Shown: piece by piece, positions 35,067 to 43,706 of the stretch
Position numbering within the stretch: position 1 is the first letter of the stretch
Layout: every line of letters begins with the position of its first letter
Source of the DNA: Candidatus Vicinibacter proximus
GTDB lineage: Bacteria; Bacteroidota; Bacteroidia; Chitinophagales; Saprospiraceae
Direction of reading: 5' to 3'
Length of the DNA: 64,000 nucleotides
NCBI GenBank assembly: GCA_016713905.1
Contig: JADJOE010000001.1
Coordinates: 869,001 to 933,000 of the forward strand
Notes under the pieces: model-generated
What the model was told of the DNA's origin: nothing
The model's input: only the letters and a program-made list of their open reading frames with translations
Database searches by the model: none
Program-made: the position numbers and the translations under genes

Positions 35067-35649
35067 TTGTTTTTACATTAATTGATGATAACTAAGAATC
35101 TACGGAGATAGATGCCATCTAAATGTTCTTAACTATGGATTCTTACCAAAGGTAATTTTTAAGATCTGATCTTTTGGTTTGTTCAATTGCAGTTGCTTCG
35201 CAGATACTATTTCGTTTCCGGTAAAGGTAAATTCAGACTATTTTAATGAATATAAATTCTATTAAAAGAAAGATCTAAGGAATTTCATAAGTGATAGAGG
35301 TAACAATTTATGGAAAAGAGAATTCTCTAAATACACCAAATATGATTAACTCCTTCCCTATTGGTCAGCCATCATAAAGCTTAATTGTTATGAGCGATTA
35401 ACTGGCAATAGAGTGAAACTATTTTCTAACACAATTTAAATAAAACTTAAATTAATTGTAGTTTTCAAAGGAACCCAAGGAGAATTATTTATTTAAGGCA
35501 TTGCTTGCAAGGAAAGTACTTGAGCCAATTAGAAATATAATATAAAAGTTGAATTTGGAAGTTATGTAAACATGGTAAATCTAACTTGAAAGGTAAAGGT
35601 TAATCGACAAATTTCAAGATAGAAACACCAAAAGTATACATAGACTTTG

Positions 35650-35815
35650 TTTGTTACTTCTTTTAATCAACGTAATGTTTGAAGCTGGGATGCATGACTG
35701 AACGATCTGTGCTTAGGCAGGGTATCGTACGACAGCACGATAAGTGAGGGACTTGTTCGCCTTCAGGAGGAACCTTTCCTGACTGCGTCGGCAGGCAGGC
35801 GCGAAAGCGACTAAA
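35650..35815. repeat. three-hairpin dispersed repeat, copy B (decayed, with insert)
   Basis: It retains TTTTAATCAACGTAATGTTTGA and the ATCGTaC-GACA-GCACGAT stem, but the first stem is mismatched. About 50 bp, itself able to fold (AGGAACCTTTCCT, CTGCGTCGGCAGGCAGG), is inserted before the GCGAAAGCG loop. Confidence 0.6.
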
Positions 35816-35910
35816 GGATTTATTAGACAATGAGAAATGACTATTGGATACAAAGTAAGGACCTGAGTTAATACTTGCGTTTTAATAGGTACTGCTTTTA
35901 ATCACCGTAC

Positions 35911-36165
35911 GGGCTAAGGCTTTTTCATTTAATTTCATCTTGATAAAAATTTTTTACATGATGATATTTGTGTTCCAATTTTTATAAAATTGGTATTCTA
36001 TTTTATTTCTTAACATAACAAATTTATCAGTTCCATTGCATGTGAAATGGACAATCATCCCATTTGGCCATTCCAGAATGCTCTAAGCTAATTGCTTATA
36101 AGTTTAAACTTAATTTCCTGGCAATTTTATACCTTAGCGCCGATGTGAATATTGTTCCATAAATT
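35911..36165. repeat. duplicated non-coding block, copy B (MITE empty site)
   Basis: It repeats 33703-33726 plus 33900-34140 without the 173-bp element, joined at TTAAT (35929-35933). The block ends ~28 bp before the bestrophin start, so it probably forms part of that gene's upstream region. Confidence 0.7.
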
Positions 36166-36192
36166 AGATCTACATTTTAAAGAAATATAATC

Positions 36193-37203
36193 GTGCACGC
36201 AGGAAATTCATATAAATTTAAAGAATTTATTCTTTGGACCCGAAGGAACATTTACAGTTTGTTGGTGATCGGTATCATTCCAACATTTTTGTATCAGTAC
36301 ATGGGTTTTAAGTGGGTAGCCATTCCATGGACGGTGGTGGCTTTGTTGGGAACAGCCACTGCATTTATTGTGGGGTTTAAGAATACACAGACTTACAGCA
36401 GGACCTGGGAGGCAAGACAGATATGGGGTTCGATTTTAAATTCCAGCAGATCCTGGGGCCTTTGGTGCAGGGATTTTATTGAAGACGATAAGACCAGCAG
36501 CAAATTGTTGATTTATCGTCATTTTGCCTGGTTGACGGCTTTGCGTTATCAGATGAGGGACAGCAGGATTTGGGAAACTACAACCAAACCATACAATGCG
36601 GAATTTATGAATTTTTATTCCATTCCGGAAAGAACCATTCCATTGGAAGATGAATTAAAAAAATATTTAGATGAGCATGAATTAAAATATATTCTCAACA
36701 CCAAAAATAGGGCTGTGCAAATTATTGGTTTGCAGTCTGCAACGCTGAAAGAATTATATGAATTGAAGAAGATTGACCAATTACAATTTGTAGAAATGGA
36801 AAAATTGCTCAAGGAATTTTATGATCATCAGGGACGGAGTGAGAGAATAAAGAATTTTCCCTATCCAAGACAATTTGCTACCATCAATGCATTCTTTGTT
36901 AAATTATTTTGCTTGTTGTTGCCTTTTGGAATGCTCATTGAGTTTGATAAATTAAATCTTGCCATGGAGGGCATGATGAAAGGTCATATGGTTTGGTTGG
37001 TTATTCCGTTCAGTGTTTTGATTTCCTGGGTGTACACCTCGCTTGAACAGGTAGGAGAGAGTACAGAGAATCCATTTGAAGGCAGTGCAAACGATGTCCC
37101 CATTTCACAAATGAGTCGTACTATTGAAATAGATTTAAGAGAAATGCTGGGAGAAACTGATTTGCCTCCGGCAATGACTGCAACCAATAATATTATTTTA
37201 TAA
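36193..37203 (+). CDS. bestrophin-family anion channel
   Basis: 336 residues starting at a GTG (MHAGNSYKFKEFILWTRRNI); homologues begin in the same way, and no ATG is better placed. Family marks are WVAIPWTVVALLGTATAFIVGFKNTQTYSRTWEARQIWG at ~40-80, with the pore-lining Ile/Phe helix, the C-terminal helices FFVKLFCLLLPFGML and MVWLVIPFSVLISWVYTSLEQVGE, and the closing NPFEG-NDVPIS motif with acidic residues. Bestrophins are pentameric channels for chloride and bicarbonate. The next gene, an LCIB-type carbonic anhydrase homologue, starts 9 bp downstream, so a bicarbonate role is attractive. Confidence 0.9.
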   Translation: MHAGNSYKFKEFILWTRRNIYSLLVIGIIPTFLYQYMGFKWVAIPWTVVALLGTATAFIVGFKNTQTYSRTWEARQIWGSILNSSRSWGLWCRDFIEDDKTSSKLLIYRHFAWLTALRYQMRDSRIWETTTKPYNAEFMNFYSIPERTIPLEDELKKYLDEHELKYILNTKNRAVQIIGLQSATLKELYELKKIDQLQFVEMEKLLKEFYDHQGRSERIKNFPYPRQFATINAFFVKLFCLLLPFGMLIEFDKLNLAMEGMMKGHMVWLVIPFSVLISWVYTSLEQVGESTENPFEGSANDVPISQMSRTIEIDLREMLGETDLPPAMTATNNIIL

Positions 37204-37212
37204 TTTAAGTAC

Positions 37213-37962
37213 ATGAAGAAACGAGAGAAATTAGCCATCATTCGTAAGATTTACCCTCACGCCATGACCACCATTGACAGCGTGAATATGCTCATTGATT
37301 TTGTTGAAAATGAATTGGATCTGGAGCCCAGACAAATCATGATTGCAGACAGCATTTGCAGCGATGATGTCAACAGCATACAATATCCGGCAAGGACGCA
37401 AGAATTTTTAGGACCGTTTAAAATGGGAGGCCTCGATGGATTTCCATTTACTGGACTTACCGGGATGGCAGCATTTGCCGGTCATGTACCGGACGAGGGC
37501 GGTGTTTTTATTTATTATGGACCGCATATAGGTATCACCAAAAGTGGAGCGATCGGTGAGATTCACCGCTTTGGCCAGACAAATAATACCGGCTGTTGTG
37601 GTGCTGCAAAAGGGGCTTTGAGAAAATTGATGAATCAAGAAATTACGCCTGATAAAGTTACAGAAATGGATTATCAAATGAATACCATTGAACAAATTTT
37701 ATTTCAGAAAAAGGAGAGGATTTTAACCTCAGAGATTCCATTGTACGAAGCCACGGAAGTTATATATGAAGCCATTGATCAACGTATCAACGAGTTGGTT
37801 GCTGCCACCAAATACAATTGTAAATACGTTATTTTGATGGGTGCTATTCTGATTAACAGCGACAGCGACATGGGATCTTTTACTACAGCCAAGAGATTTG
37901 ATGTAATCAATTTGGATACAGGAGAAAGAAAGAATTTATTGGATCATTTTTTAATTCAGTAA
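37213..37962 (+). CDS. LCIB-like (theta-type) carbonic anhydrase homologue
   Basis: 249 residues. The middle region matches the limiting-CO2-inducible protein B/C family: KMGGLDGFPFTGLTGMAAFA (70-89), HVPDEGG (91-97), YYGPHIGI (101-108) and the FGQTNNTGCCGAA block (120-132). Candidate zinc ligands are Cys49 (in ADSICSDDVN), His91 or His105, and Cys128 or Cys129. In algae LCIB-type proteins act in the CO2-concentrating mechanism with bestrophin-like HCO3- channels. Here the homologue is encoded 9 bp after a bestrophin gene, which suggests a bacterial CO2/bicarbonate module. Activity is not certain, since some family members are inactive. No signal peptide is present, so it is cytoplasmic. Confidence 0.75.
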   Translation: MKKREKLAIIRKIYPHAMTTIDSVNMLIDFVENELDLEPRQIMIADSICSDDVNSIQYPARTQEFLGPFKMGGLDGFPFTGLTGMAAFAGHVPDEGGVFIYYGPHIGITKSGAIGEIHRFGQTNNTGCCGAAKGALRKLMNQEITPDKVTEMDYQMNTIEQILFQKKERILTSEIPLYEATEVIYEAIDQRINELVAATKYNCKYVILMGAILINSDSDMGSFTTAKRFDVINLDTGERKNLLDHFLIQ

Positions 37963-38012
37963 ATTTTAAAGAAAATTAAAATTCAGATCCAATCTATTCC
38001 TGATTGATTAAA

Positions 38013-38786
38013 TTATTTTATTTCATCTGTGCTGCATTTTTCCATGAGCGAGTTGAATTCCGGTAACTCATGTATGCTTTTAAAATCTTCATCTTCCGAA
38101 ATGGAATTCATGTCTTCGAATTTCTTTTTGCAGGCTAGCTGAAGTTGTTGAATAGCGTCTTGGTTGTGACCTGTCAATGCATAGATTCTGGCTATTTCAA
38201 AGTGTGGATCAGGATATTCCGGGTCTAATTTAATCACTTGTTTGAAACAATAGATCGCCTGTGCATCTAGGCCTTCCACCATGGAGTACAGAAAACCAAG
38301 GTCTTCCCAGGTAAAGTCATCTTCCGGATCTAGTCTGAGGATATTAAGATAGTATTCTTCTGCTTTTGGATAATTATCGATTTCAAAATAAATGGATGCC
38401 AGTTCGTACATGGCATCTGTATGATCGGGATCTTTCAGGATTACCTCCTCTAAAACTTTAATGGCCTCTTTGGTATACCCTTGTTGGTGTAATGCGAGTC
38501 CATAGCCGAATGCTGCGTCCAGGTCTTGCTGAGAATATTTTTCAAATTGTTTGGTTGCCTGTTCTAAATTACCGGATTTCAATTCCACAAAAGCTTCTGC
38601 TACTTCATTATTTTCTATTTTTTCTGTCATGTCCCTGGACCCCAATCCCATCCTTTTGTCCTTAGGTCTGGTAGTGGTTTTCTGCATGGAATTGATTTTT
38701 GGTTTGAGCGGTTTAGAACTGCTTTGCGCGTTCAGTGCAGAGGTGAAAAATAGGAAGGTCAGAAAAAGCGAAAAAAATATTTTCAT
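38013..38786 (-). CDS. secreted TPR protein
   Basis: 257 residues. A signal peptide (IFFSLFLTFLFFTSALNAQ) is followed by a basic linker and five to six TPR motifs between ~75 and 240 (AFGYGLALHQQGYTKEAIKVLEEVI, AMYELASIYFEIDNYPKAEEYY, PHFEIARIYALTGHNQDAI). The protein should act in the periplasm as a protein-protein scaffold. The upstream gene at 38830-40164 on the same strand encodes a secreted caspase-family protein, 43 bp away, so they may be an operon. The other caspase gene in this cluster carries TPRs fused on one chain. Confidence 0.8.
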   Translation of the reverse strand: MKIFFSLFLTFLFFTSALNAQSSSKPLKPKINSMQKTTTRPKDKRMGLGSRDMTEKIENNEVAEAFVELKSGNLEQATKQFEKYSQQDLDAAFGYGLALHQQGYTKEAIKVLEEVILKDPDHTDAMYELASIYFEIDNYPKAEEYYLNILRLDPEDDFTWEDLGFLYSMVEGLDAQAIYCFKQVIKLDPEYPDPHFEIARIYALTGHNQDAIQQLQLACKKKFEDMNSISEDEDFKSIHELPEFNSLMEKCSTDEIK

Positions 38787-38829
38787 TTTTGGTAATTGAA
38801 TTTTGAAAAATTTGTTTTCAAATTTTGAT

Positions 38830-40164
38830 TTAATTATTAAGTGTGCGAATATAAGATTTTATATTTGGGTGAGATGGGTTATCCGGCAATGTAGGTAAAG
38901 ATTTTATTATTTTTTGTCGGAAATCTGTATTCAGATATTTTTTGAAATCGACAGTAAGTACATTAATAAATTCTTCCAAATCATTTTTTTTAACTGCATC
39001 AAATAAATCCTCCATACTTAAATCAAAATTTTCCTCAGCACTTTCCTGATCATAACCAAGTTCGTCCATCCATTTTAAATAAATATTTAGAGTCCTATCT
39101 TCTTCTTCATTGGATATGTTTTCATCGTCTATCCATGCAGTGTATAACATCAGGATGGGTAATTCTTCTAATGCCAATTCAACACCTTCGTCAATGTCGT
39201 ATTGCGTTTCCCAAGTCGAATTGTATTCATTGGTTGCGATATCATCCACAGGGACTTGTTCATAATTGCTGCCACCCACATCCGGAACGCTGATGTTTAG
39301 TTTGGCATAGGTGCATTCATTCTGATATTTACCACTTCCTTCTGAATACATTTTCTCTGAATTTTTTACAATCAGGAATTGAGGCTTTTGATCAGATTTT
39401 TTTTCCTTCACCTCATTGCTGGCTTTTCTTAATATACTGGCCCAGGAGGTAGGCTGGTTAGAATTTCTAAATCCAAAATTCATCACATCAATCAATTCAT
39501 TGATGTAGTAACTGCCTTCTTCGTCATTGGTATAGGCGAATTGGCCGGGCAATGAAGCTGAGGTCAGAATATGTCCCCTAAACTTAGTCAATAATTCAAG
39601 ATTTCTAAGATCATTATGATCCGGAGTGGATTGTTCTTTTTTATCTAATCCTTCGTGTTTGTTTTTTGATTCTTGTTGCCCAAATTCCGTATTGCAGCTG
39701 TTGCCGATGGTAATGGACATCCTGGGATTTATGGCGATGAGGGCATGATGAATCCAGTCGAGTGGCACACCACAAGTTGCAAGTGCTGAGCCGGACCCTG
39801 AAAGATCTGCATGGCAATAATATAGGAAGGGCCACAATACATTGTCGTCTTCCTTGCGGAATCCGTGTCCGGAATAAATAAATACGACGGCATCGTCTGA
39901 TCCGCAGCTGAATTGTTGGAAAAATGAAAAAACGGAGTTTTTGTCAAAATTCAACTGGTGAAGTTGGAATTCCATGCCTGCATATTCGGCAATATCCTTA
40001 AAAAATTCAGTGGTATGATCATAATCTTTTTGACAGCCCGGAAGTATATCCTGGTTTATATTGTCGAAACTCTGTATGAGGTGGAGGTTTTTTTGGCTAA
40101 AAATGTGGGTGGGAAATACATTAACGATCAGTGCAACAAGTATAGGAAAAAACAATCTTGACAT
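38830..40164 (-). CDS. secreted caspase-family (C14-like) protein
   Basis: 444 residues from the ATG at 40162-40164 (MSRLFFPILVALIVNVFPTHIFSQ). A longer ATG 14 codons upstream would bury the signal peptide. The caspase-fold domain at ~25-280 has the strand-plus-His motif VVFIYSGHGF (His100) and the strand-plus-Cys motif ITIGNSCNTEFG (Cys157). Both dyad residues are present. A Cys-rich link (CHADLSGSGSALATCG) lies between them. The C-terminal ~130 residues are acidic and helical with no known match. Cleavage after acidic or basic residues cannot be predicted. With the TPR protein next to it and the caspase-TPR gene beyond the repeat array, it forms a small envelope-located protease cluster. 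Confidence 0.8.
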   Translation of the reverse strand: MSRLFFPILVALIVNVFPTHIFSQKNLHLIQSFDNINQDILPGCQKDYDHTTEFFKDIAEYAGMEFQLHQLNFDKNSVFSFFQQFSCGSDDAVVFIYSGHGFRKEDDNVLWPFLYYCHADLSGSGSALATCGVPLDWIHHALIAINPRMSITIGNSCNTEFGQQESKNKHEGLDKKEQSTPDHNDLRNLELLTKFRGHILTSASLPGQFAYTNDEEGSYYINELIDVMNFGFRNSNQPTSWASILRKASNEVKEKKSDQKPQFLIVKNSEKMYSEGSGKYQNECTYAKLNISVPDVGGSNYEQVPVDDIATNEYNSTWETQYDIDEGVELALEELPILMLYTAWIDDENISNEEEDRTLNIYLKWMDELGYDQESAEENFDLSMEDLFDAVKKNDLEEFINVLTVDFKKYLNTDFRQKIIKSLPTLPDNPSHPNIKSYIRTLNN

Positions 40165-40444
40165 AAACGGTCTTTGAGGTAAAGTTAAATGATTATTCCG
40201 GTTCACAATCTCAGCAATAGTTATTTCGAGCCTCCCGTCTTGAAATTTATAGATTGTTTAACAAGTACCAGTTTTGAACCACTTTTAGGACTGTCCTAAT
40301 GCAGGGCGTTTTTTGAATGATTGAAATATCAGGCCAAATTAAAAATGCTATGATCTTATGCCATCGCAGTTTAAAACTGCGGCGAACAATGGGGACAACC
40401 CTGCTTATTACGAGCTTCTTAACTTGAAATTTACGCAGACTTTT

Positions 40445-40830
40445 TTTGGTACTGCTTTTAATCACCGTAATGTTTGACGCTGGGAAGCATGACTGAACGA
40501 TCTCTGCTTCAGCAGAGTATCGTGCGACAGCACGATAAGAGAAGGAACCGCGAAAGCGGCTAACGTACACTATATTAGATTCTGCTTTTAATCACCGTAA
40601 TGTTTGACGCTGGGAAGCATGACTGAACGATCTCTGCTTCAGCAGAGTATCGTGCGACAGCACGATAAGAGAAGGAACCGCGAAAGCGGCTAACGTACAC
40701 TATATTAGATTCTGGTTTTAATCACCGTAATGTTTGACGCTGGGAAGTATGACTGAACGATCTCTGCTTCAGCAGAGTATCGTGCGACAGCACGATAAGA
40801 GAAGGAACCGCGAAAGCGGCTAACGTAGAC
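40445..40830. repeat. three tandem copies of the 130-bp three-hairpin element
   Basis: Three almost identical copies at a 130-bp period (anchors CTGCTTTTAATCACCG at 40452 and 40582, CTGGTTTTAATCACCG at 40712). Each carries the stems CTCTGC-TTCA-GCAGAG, ATCGTGC-GACA-GCACGAT and CCGC-GAAA-GCGG, all perfect here. The repeat unit is longer than a CRISPR repeat and has no variable spacers. Dispersed copies are at 34160 and 35650. Confidence 0.85.
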
Positions 40831-40846
40831 GAACAATTGGGAACAA

Positions 40847-40880
40847 TTTTCAAATTTTCAAATTTTCAAATTTTCAAATT
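40847..40880. repeat. TTTTCAAA microsatellite (four units)
   Basis: Four perfect 8-bp units of TTTTCAAA end in TTCTC, directly after the hairpin array and 55 bp past the stop of the caspase-TPR gene. Confidence 0.8.
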
Positions 40881-40934
40881 CTCTAATTTCCCCTAGCATT
40901 GTTTAGAACTGCGACGAACAATAGGGGACGATTG

Positions 40935-43415
40935 TTATTCCGGAAAATACTTTTTATACAATTCCTTATAGCGTGTTGTATTTAAAAGTTCACCGAGTTT
41001 ATCTTCTGATCGGATCATATCCATCAGGTATGGTGATTTGGATAGTTTTATTTTTTTAAAACAGAGCGTAAAATGCTCCAGGGCCTTTGGTTTATTTCCT
41101 ATCATGTGGTAGTATAACCCAAAAAGATATTGCGCATCGGCACTGGTCGGATATAAATTGAAGTAAGTCTGAAATAATTGCAGAACTTGTTGGTGCTCAT
41201 TCTCCTCTAGAAGTTCTAATCCGCGGTTGCGGACTAGTTCCGTTTTTATCTTCTGGGGTAAGGGTGATCGTTTAAGAAGAGTTGAAATTTTTTTCCATTG
41301 CTGCTGATAAAGAAAAATCAATCCCGCATAGGCACTTTGATTTAATGAATCAGCCCTTATGGCATATTTCATATTTTCTTCTGCACCGATAAGATTTCCA
41401 CGACTGTAATAGTGAATACCCAGATTTGTATAAGCTGCGGAATAATCAATTTTGAATTTGATCGCTTGTTTGTAATTTAACTCAGCGGAATCCGGTTCTT
41501 GGATAAGATCGTAGAGGTTGGCTAATTCAAAATATGCTTCCGGATATCCGGCATCTATTTTCAAAGATTGCCGATATTGATTTTCGGCTTCTCTAAATCT
41601 GCTGGTGTCTGTTTCAGTAAGCAATAATCCAAGATAAAGATGGTAGTCCTTATAATTTGTGTTCAGTTCCAAAGCTCTGCGATAAGAAAATTCAGCAGAG
41701 TCGATTTGATTTAATTCTTTGTAGAGATTGCCAAGATTCATATAGGCTGAGGAGAAATCAGGTTTATAGTGGATGGCCATTTGATATAATCTCACAGCTG
41801 TTGTAAGGCTATCTTCATTAGCATAAATTTCTCTTGTTGCAGATGCCAGATTATTGTATGGTATAGCCCATGTGGGGGACCATTCGATCGCCTTTTTTAA
41901 ATGTGTCAAAGCTTTTTGGTAATCTTGTAATTCCAAAGACAGAAGACCTAATTCATTATGAATGTATGCGGCTTTATCTTCCAACGCCAATGCAGAGTCT
42001 TGTTTGCTTCTTGATTTTTCCAATAGTTTTTTGGAATTTACTTGTTGGCCTTTCATTCTGAGCACCAATCCATCAAAATACAATTGTTTGGCTTTAGTTT
42101 GCCTGTAACGAGAATCTCCCGGCCCCATTATCTCCATTGCCTTACTTAGATATTCCGCAAGATGCACATATTTGTCATCGGCATTTTCTCTAAGTTCTAA
42201 TTCTTTGGGATCGGTATTCAGATAGGATACAATGGCTTGCTGAACAGGATCTGTTAAAGCAACGATCATCTTTTCATTTAAGATTCCACGAACTCCATAG
42301 AATGCACTATCTGAATAAATAGACTTATACCATTTTAAGGCACAATTGTCTACCGGTTTGATAAGATGGGAATTCTCAATGGATTCTATAAATTTTTGAT
42401 AATTGTTGCGCCCCTCTGAGGTAGCAAGATGTACAAGCACGGAATTGATGATGCCTTTATTTAATTCTTCAAATACCTCTGGATTTTTTCCGGTAGTATT
42501 TATTACTGCAGCCGGGAAAAGAGATTCTTGTTTTTTTCCACCGAAAATATCCGGGTGTTGCGCCTTTCCTGAAGCCAGATGCACTTTTTCCTGGAGGTAG
42601 CTTTCCAGTTCGTAGAGATCCACTTCTCTGATGGTATCCTTATTCGCCTCACCCTCCAGGCCTTTGAGCAGGTAATACGAAAAGAGACCTCTTCCATTTC
42701 CCCATCGTTGATGTTCCAATGAACTTTCATATGGTTGGCAGGACATAATTTTTACCTCACTGGAGAATCTTTTCATCAGTTCCATGGCTGTAGCTTCTTT
42801 GCCACCGATACGATCACCGGCAAGCGCACCCGAATGGCAGGCATCCAGGATAACAACCACCTTAACCTGGGATCGGGTCAATCGACCTATAATGGAATCG
42901 TTCAGATAGTCAATGTCCAGTCCATTCAGGGTATAATTATTTTTTGGGGTGTCGTGTGCGAGCAAGTAACCTTTTTCACGATTGCTTTTTGTCTCTACAT
43001 CTCCATGACCGGAAAAGTAAATAATGGCCTTGTCATCCTTTTGACAGCTTGTGATGAGCCAGTTCAGAATGGACTGAATGCCTGCAAGGGTGGCATTAGA
43101 ATCGACAATGACTTTAAGTTGGTCATTACCCAGTCCGCCCCCCCGAGGATCTTGCAGGAACTCGGCAAAAATATTAGCATCTCTGTGTGCATACCTAAGG
43201 TCCAGAATTCCCGGGTCCATGTAGTTAGAGACGCCAACTATTGCTGCATAGGTCTTTCCTGATGGGGAATTTTTCAATTCTTCCTCCACGGGTACGGCGC
43301 CCTTGGTCATGGGGGCTTGAATCTGTGCCGACAAGTTCAGACCATTGCAGAGCAATAACAGGGACAGATAAAGTCGCCAGTGCAATGGAATAGTTAGAAA
43401 ATATGAAAAATACAA
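40935..43415 (-). CDS. secreted caspase-family protein with C-terminal TPR array
   Basis: Up to 826 residues. There is no ATG at the 5' end; TTG at 43413-43415 is the first start after an in-frame stop, with another TTG ten codons later. The signal peptide is clear (LYLSLLLLCNGLNLSAQ). The caspase domain at ~50-310 has IIYFSGHGD (His137) and VVVILDACHSGA (Cys193), plus IMSCQPYESS and RGLFSYYLLKGL. About ten TPR units follow between ~490 and 810. This layout suggests a periplasmic protease whose substrates or regulators bind the TPRs. It faces a short secreted caspase (38830) and a stand-alone TPR protein (38013) in the same direction. Confidence 0.85.
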   Translation of the reverse strand: MYFSYFLTIPLHWRLYLSLLLLCNGLNLSAQIQAPMTKGAVPVEEELKNSPSGKTYAAIVGVSNYMDPGILDLRYAHRDANIFAEFLQDPRGGGLGNDQLKVIVDSNATLAGIQSILNWLITSCQKDDKAIIYFSGHGDVETKSNREKGYLLAHDTPKNNYTLNGLDIDYLNDSIIGRLTRSQVKVVVILDACHSGALAGDRIGGKEATAMELMKRFSSEVKIMSCQPYESSLEHQRWGNGRGLFSYYLLKGLEGEANKDTIREVDLYELESYLQEKVHLASGKAQHPDIFGGKKQESLFPAAVINTTGKNPEVFEELNKGIINSVLVHLATSEGRNNYQKFIESIENSHLIKPVDNCALKWYKSIYSDSAFYGVRGILNEKMIVALTDPVQQAIVSYLNTDPKELELRENADDKYVHLAEYLSKAMEIMGPGDSRYRQTKAKQLYFDGLVLRMKGQQVNSKKLLEKSRSKQDSALALEDKAAYIHNELGLLSLELQDYQKALTHLKKAIEWSPTWAIPYNNLASATREIYANEDSLTTAVRLYQMAIHYKPDFSSAYMNLGNLYKELNQIDSAEFSYRRALELNTNYKDYHLYLGLLLTETDTSRFREAENQYRQSLKIDAGYPEAYFELANLYDLIQEPDSAELNYKQAIKFKIDYSAAYTNLGIHYYSRGNLIGAEENMKYAIRADSLNQSAYAGLIFLYQQQWKKISTLLKRSPLPQKIKTELVRNRGLELLEENEHQQVLQLFQTYFNLYPTSADAQYLFGLYYHMIGNKPKALEHFTLCFKKIKLSKSPYLMDMIRSEDKLGELLNTTRYKELYKKYFPE

Positions 43416-43706
43416 GATTGTTGATTACCCAGGATATGACCTGATGAGTTTGGGACAAAAATAAGGCCAATTGTTTTAACAGCTTACATACATCCACGAG
43501 TAAAGGATTAAGTTTGCTGCAGAATCAAAGTTGTGATTTTGATACAGATTTAAAAATTCGGTTATTAGCAAAGAATGAAAGCCCAATTAACAAATTTAAT
43601 ATTTCAGATTAAGCGGTTCGATTTACTACATAAACGATAGATTTTTTATAACTTACCTCCCGGGGTCTGCAGCTTTTTGAGTAAATTTAATGTAAAACCA
43701 AGAGTC

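Larger units (their letters stand above)
35067..36192. other. repeat-rich intergenic region
   Basis: 1126 bp without a supportable gene. 35067-35640 shows nothing recognisable. It is followed by a three-hairpin repeat carrying an insert (35650-35815), a fragment of that repeat's 5' end (35885-35908) fused directly to the 3' arm of the terminator-derived sequence (35911), and the duplicated block copy B up to ~36165. Confidence 0.6.
40165..40934. other. intergenic region with flanking repeats
   Basis: 40165-40440 holds a palindrome (CGCAGTTTAAAACTGCG, ~40366-40382) and no gene. The tandem hairpin array follows at 40445-40830, then the TTTTCAAA repeats. Similar sequence AACTGCGxCGAACAATxGGGGAC appears on both sides (40377-40397 and 40910-40931), bracketing the array. 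Confidence 0.6.

Noticed and set aside
40247..40570. 107-aa minus-strand frame in the repeat array region
   Set aside because: It runs into the three-hairpin repeats, so its codons come from repetitive DNA; no start signal or protein features.
40445..40830. Possible CRISPR array
   Set aside because: The repeat unit is 130 bp, copies follow without unique spacers, and no cas gene is present.
42735..43262. 175-aa plus-strand frame opposite the caspase-TPR gene
   Set aside because: It is fully contained in the antisense of the caspase domain with His137 and Cys193, which is clearly the coding strand.
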